From Actinomycetes bacterium (GTDB taxonomy: Bacteria > Actinomycetota > Actinomycetes > Propionibacteriales > Propionibacteriaceae): a DNA stretch of 8,979 nucleotides. The translations under genes were made by a program, and so were the position numbers. The stretch is taken from positions 1 to 8,979 of the forward strand of contig JAEZHJ010000172.1 in NCBI GenBank assembly GCA_023436925.1. The letters run 5' to 3'. Positions 6,238 to 8,979 of this stretch are shown piece by piece (position 1 is the first letter of the stretch; each line of letters begins with the position of its first letter). The notes below the pieces were generated by a model. The model saw nothing but the letters and a program-made list of their open reading frames with translations, searched no databases and was not told the DNA's origin.

Positions 6238-8228
6238 GCCGTCCGCTCGACCGGTTCTTCTACGGCAAGCCGCCCAAGAAGGGGGGCGCGCCCAAGCCCG
6301 GCGCTGCCCGGCGCACCGGGCAGCCGGCAGGTAGCTCCCGCCCGGCGTCGAACCGGCCCCCGACCGGTTCCGGCGCAGGCAGGCCGCCGGCCCGCAAGCC
6401 CACTCCCCGGCCGCGCACGGCCACCACGACAGCCCGGCCCTGGCGGGAACTTCCCCTGGCGCCCAGCATCGCCCGGCTGCGGGTGATGCTGATCGCCGTC
6501 GCGGTGGTCTTCTCGATGGCAGCCGGACGCGCCGTCCAGGTGCAGGCGGTGGACGCCGACGCGGTAGCGGCCGAGGCGGCCAAGGAGATCACGGTCACCC
6601 GGACGCTGCCCGCCTTCCGCGGCCAGATCACCGATCGCAACGGCGAGGTGCTGGCCTTCACCGAGGCCACCGTGACCGTGATCGCCGACCCGGAGATGAT
6701 CCGGACCAACGGCAAGTTCGACGAGCCGATGACCGACCGCGACAAGGAGATCGCCGCCACCGCCGCGCAGCGGATCGCCGACCTGCTCGCCGTCCACCTC
6801 GGCGGGTCGGCGGAGGACTTCCTGCCGCGGCTCACCCAGGCGGGCAAGCGCTACTCGGTGGTCGCCCGCAACGTCTCGGCCGCGTCCTACAGCGACCTCA
6901 GCGCTGCGATGCGCGAGGCCGGGCTGATCGGCCTGCACCGCGAGAGCGCACCCACCAGGCGCTACCCCAACGGCCAGGTGGCGGCCAACATCGTCGGCTT
7001 CGTGAACAAGGAGGGCAAGGCGTCCGGCGGCCTCGAACTGGCGCTGGACGCGAAGCTGTCCGGTACCGACGGCCTGGAGGTCTTCGAAACCTCCCCGAAC
7101 GGCAAGATCCCGCTGGGGGAGAGCGAACTGGTCCCGCCCCGCAACGGCCAGGACTACCGGCTGACTATCGACGCGGGCCTGCAGTGGCAGGTGGAGCAGG
7201 TGCTCGCCGACCGGGTCCGGATCGCGGAGGCCGACTCCGGCTCGATCATCGTCATGAACGTCAAGACCGGTGAACTGCTGGCGATGGCCAACTTCCCGTC
7301 CTACGACCCCAACGACTACGGCTCCTTCGACACCGACGACCTGGGCAACCGCGCGATCACCGACGTGTTCGAGCCGGGCAGTGTGCAGAAGGTGCTCACC
7401 TTCGCCGCCCTGCTGGACTCCGGGACCGTCCGGCCCACCGATGTCATCGAGATCCCCGGCCGCATCAAGTCGGGCAACGACTACGTCGAGGACGCCTGGG
7501 AGCACGGCGAGGAGACCTACTACGCCCGCGGCATCCTGGCCAAGTCGTCGAACATCGGCACCATCATGCTGGCCCGCAAGATGAAGAAGGCCGACCTCCA
7601 GCAGTACATGGCCTCCTTCGGGCTCGGCGCGCGGACCGGGGTCGGCCTGCCGGGAGAATCCGCCGGCATCCTGCCAGCGGCCGATATGCCCGACTACTCC
7701 CGCGACGGGATGGCCTTCGGCGGCAGCGCGGTCGCGGTGACCGCCCTGCAGGAGGCGGCGGCGATCGCCGCGGTGACCAACGGCGGCATCTACAACCCGC
7801 CCCGCCTGATCGCGTCCACCACCAACGCCGACGGCACGGTCGCCGAACTGCCGGCCGGCGAGCCGCGGCGGGTGATCTCCAAGGAGGCCTCCGCCGAAGT
7901 GGTGTCGATGATGGAGGCGATGGTCACCAACCAGACCGCCGGCACCCTGGCCGTGCCCGGATACCGGACCGGTGCCAAGACCGGCACCTCCCAGAAGATC
8001 AACGCCAAGACCGGTCGTCGCGGCGGCATCGTCGGATCGGTGGTCGGGGTAGGACCCGTGGAGGACCCGCAGATCCTGGTCTACACGGTGATCGACAATC
8101 CCAAGCGCGGCTCCTTCGGCGGCAGCGTCGCCGGACCCGCCTACCAGGACGTCATGCAACTCGCGCTCGCCCGCTATGGTGTGGCACCGTCGAAGTCGAA
8201 GTCCCCGAAACTTCCGGTTTCCCCCTGA
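6234..8228 (+). CDS. ftsI: Division-specific peptidoglycan transpeptidase FtsI (class B PBP, PBP3-like)
   Basis: The 664-residue product is also called PbpB in actinobacteria. It crosslinks septal peptidoglycan with the glycosyltransferase FtsW. The first 80 or so residues are cytoplasmic and rich in Pro, Arg and Lys, and one membrane helix follows at about 82-98. The PBP dimerisation domain begins at FRGQITDRNGEVLA (Arg129 onward) and continues through RYPNGQVAANIVGFV. The transpeptidase domain holds all three catalytic motifs: S383-V-Q-K386 in EPGSVQKVLT (nucleophile Ser383), S438-S-N440 in AKSSNIGT, and K582-T-G584 in GAKTGTSQK. The protein ends soon after this domain and has no PASTA repeats. 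The SVQK form differs from the SxFK common in other groups but keeps both essential residues. The ATG start overlaps the FtsL stop, and murE starts 17 nt after its stop. Confidence 0.97.
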   Translation: MSRPLDRFFYGKPPKKGGAPKPGAARRTGQPAGSSRPASNRPPTGSGAGRPPARKPTPRPRTATTTARPWRELPLAPSIARLRVMLIAVAVVFSMAAGRAVQVQAVDADAVAAEAAKEITVTRTLPAFRGQITDRNGEVLAFTEATVTVIADPEMIRTNGKFDEPMTDRDKEIAATAAQRIADLLAVHLGGSAEDFLPRLTQAGKRYSVVARNVSAASYSDLSAAMREAGLIGLHRESAPTRRYPNGQVAANIVGFVNKEGKASGGLELALDAKLSGTDGLEVFETSPNGKIPLGESELVPPRNGQDYRLTIDAGLQWQVEQVLADRVRIAEADSGSIIVMNVKTGELLAMANFPSYDPNDYGSFDTDDLGNRAITDVFEPGSVQKVLTFAALLDSGTVRPTDVIEIPGRIKSGNDYVEDAWEHGEETYYARGILAKSSNIGTIMLARKMKKADLQQYMASFGLGARTGVGLPGESAGILPAADMPDYSRDGMAFGGSAVAVTALQEAAAIAAVTNGGIYNPPRLIASTTNADGTVAELPAGEPRRVISKEASAEVVSMMEAMVTNQTAGTLAVPGYRTGAKTGTSQKINAKTGRRGGIVGSVVGVGPVEDPQILVYTVIDNPKRGSFGGSVAGPAYQDVMQLALARYGVAPSKSKSPKLPVSP

Positions 8229-8245
8229 CCCCGGAGCCCTTGTCC

Positions 8246-8979
8246 ATGACCCAGCCACCGGTTCAGCCCCGCCCCGCCCGGACGGGGCCACTGGCGTTGG
8301 GTGACCTGCTCAACACCACCCAGCGCGCCGCCGTGACCGGGGTGAGCATCGACTCCCGCCGGGTGCTGCCCGGCGACCTCTACGTCGCCCTGCCCGGTCA
8401 GGCGACCCACGGCGCCCGGTTCGCCGCGGCCGCCGTGGCCGCCGGCGCGAGCGCCATCCTGACCGATGCCGAAGGGGCGGCGCTGGCCGCCGGGGCGGGC
8501 GTCCCGGTGGTCACCGTGGCCGACCCGCGCAGCGAACTGGCGCGGGTGGCGGCGGAGGTCTACGGCCGTCCGGCCGACCACCTGCTGATGCTCGGGGTCA
8601 CCGGGACCACCGGCAAGACCAGCACCACCTTCCTGCTGGAGGCCGGCCTGGCCGCCGCCGGCCTGGCCACCGCCACCATCGGCACCCTCGGGTTCCGGCT
8701 GCGCGGGCAGGACCTGCCGGCCCACCGCTCGACGGTGACCACCCCCGAGTCGCCCGACCTGCAGGCCCTGCTGGCCGTGATGCGGGAGCGGGGCGCGCAG
8801 GCGGTCGCGATGGAGGTGTCCTCGCACGCCCTGGCGTTGCACCGCGCCGACGAGATCACCTTCGACGTCGCCGGGTTCACCAATCTCGGCCACGACCACC
8901 TCGACTTCCACCACGACCAGGAGTCCTACTACCGCGCCAAGGCCAGCCTCTTCCTGGCCGGACGGTCGCGGATCGCGGT
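8246..8979 (+). CDS. murE: UDP-MurNAc-tripeptide ligase MurE, 3' end cut by window edge
   Basis: About 244 residues are visible. MurE adds the third amino acid, usually meso-diaminopimelate or lysine, to UDP-MurNAc-L-Ala-D-Glu in the cytoplasm, using ATP. The N-terminal domain has the typical VTGVSIDSRRVLPGDLYVAL segment and reaches about residue 110. The ATP-binding loop GVTGTTGKTSTT starts at Gly117, with Lys124 contacting phosphate. TVTTPESPDL, MEVSSHALAL and FTNLGHDHLDFH follow in order. Lys232 in YRAKASLF is the position carbamylated in Mur ligases. The DNPR-type region that would tell whether diaminopimelate or lysine is added lies outside the window. ATG 8246 is preceded by GGAG at 8233-8236 with a 9-nt gap. 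An in-frame TTG at 8240 is closer to that site, but the ATG is preferred. It is the fifth gene of the cluster and co-transcribed with ftsI by position. Confidence 0.96.
   Translation, partial: MTQPPVQPRPARTGPLALGDLLNTTQRAAVTGVSIDSRRVLPGDLYVALPGQATHGARFAAAAVAAGASAILTDAEGAALAAGAGVPVVTVADPRSELARVAAEVYGRPADHLLMLGVTGTTGKTSTTFLLEAGLAAAGLATATIGTLGFRLRGQDLPAHRSTVTTPESPDLQALLAVMRERGAQAVAMEVSSHALALHRADEITFDVAGFTNLGHDHLDFHHDQESYYRAKASLFLAGRSRIA

Noticed and set aside
6021..8291. A 756-codon open frame on the minus strand opposite ftsL, ftsI and the start of murE
   Set aside because: It mirrors the third-base G/C bias of real plus-strand genes. Its product is a shapeless Gly/Arg/His/Val-rich chain, with a Phe/Ala run that is simply the reverse of the FtsL Lys/Glu codons.

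Overview
The window is high-GC DNA (roughly 70% G+C, with strong G/C third-codon bias) whose gene order is typical of an actinobacterium. It joins the left end of the dcw (division and cell wall) cluster to a divergently transcribed MoxR / DUF58 / transglutaminase operon. Gene order and protein style suggest a high-GC actinobacterium, perhaps Propionibacteriales. That placement is inference, since no rRNA or species-specific marker is present.

Left half, minus strand, read right to left from about 3927 to 1: a MoxR-type AAA+ ATPase, a DUF58 protein with two N-terminal membrane helices, and a polytopic membrane transglutaminase of the TgpA/DUF3488 type that runs off the left edge. MoxR and DUF58 are separated by 2 nt. 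The DUF58 stop overlaps the transglutaminase GTG start (GTGA), so the three are almost certainly one translationally coupled operon.

Middle, about 3928-4080: a 153-bp divergent control region. On the moxR side there is a perfect 8+8 palindrome with a 1-nt centre, next to a plausible -10 element. On the mraZ side there is an array of four GTGG(A/T)G boxes at exactly 10-bp spacing, with a degenerate fifth box in phase inside the ribosome binding site. This looks like an autoregulatory MraZ operator.

Right half, plus strand: mraZ, a 148-bp structured spacer, rsmH (mraW), an ftsL-like gene with a long Lys/Ala/Glu tail, ftsI/pbpB (division transpeptidase) and the first two thirds of the catalytic region of murE, cut by the right edge. 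rsmH-ftsL and ftsL-ftsI each overlap by ATGA, and murE follows 17 nt after ftsI. MraZ is the cluster regulator, RsmH methylates 16S rRNA, FtsL and FtsI belong to the septal peptidoglycan synthase complex, and MurE adds the third amino acid to the peptidoglycan precursor.

No RNA genes, insertion sequences, CRISPR arrays or convincing intrinsic terminators were seen, and there is no gene-free stretch above 300 bp. The genes themselves are mostly ordinary. The points worth a second look are the MraZ operator, the moxR-side palindrome, the mraZ-rsmH spacer, the charged FtsL tail, and the poorly understood MoxR/DUF58/transglutaminase trio beside the division cluster.
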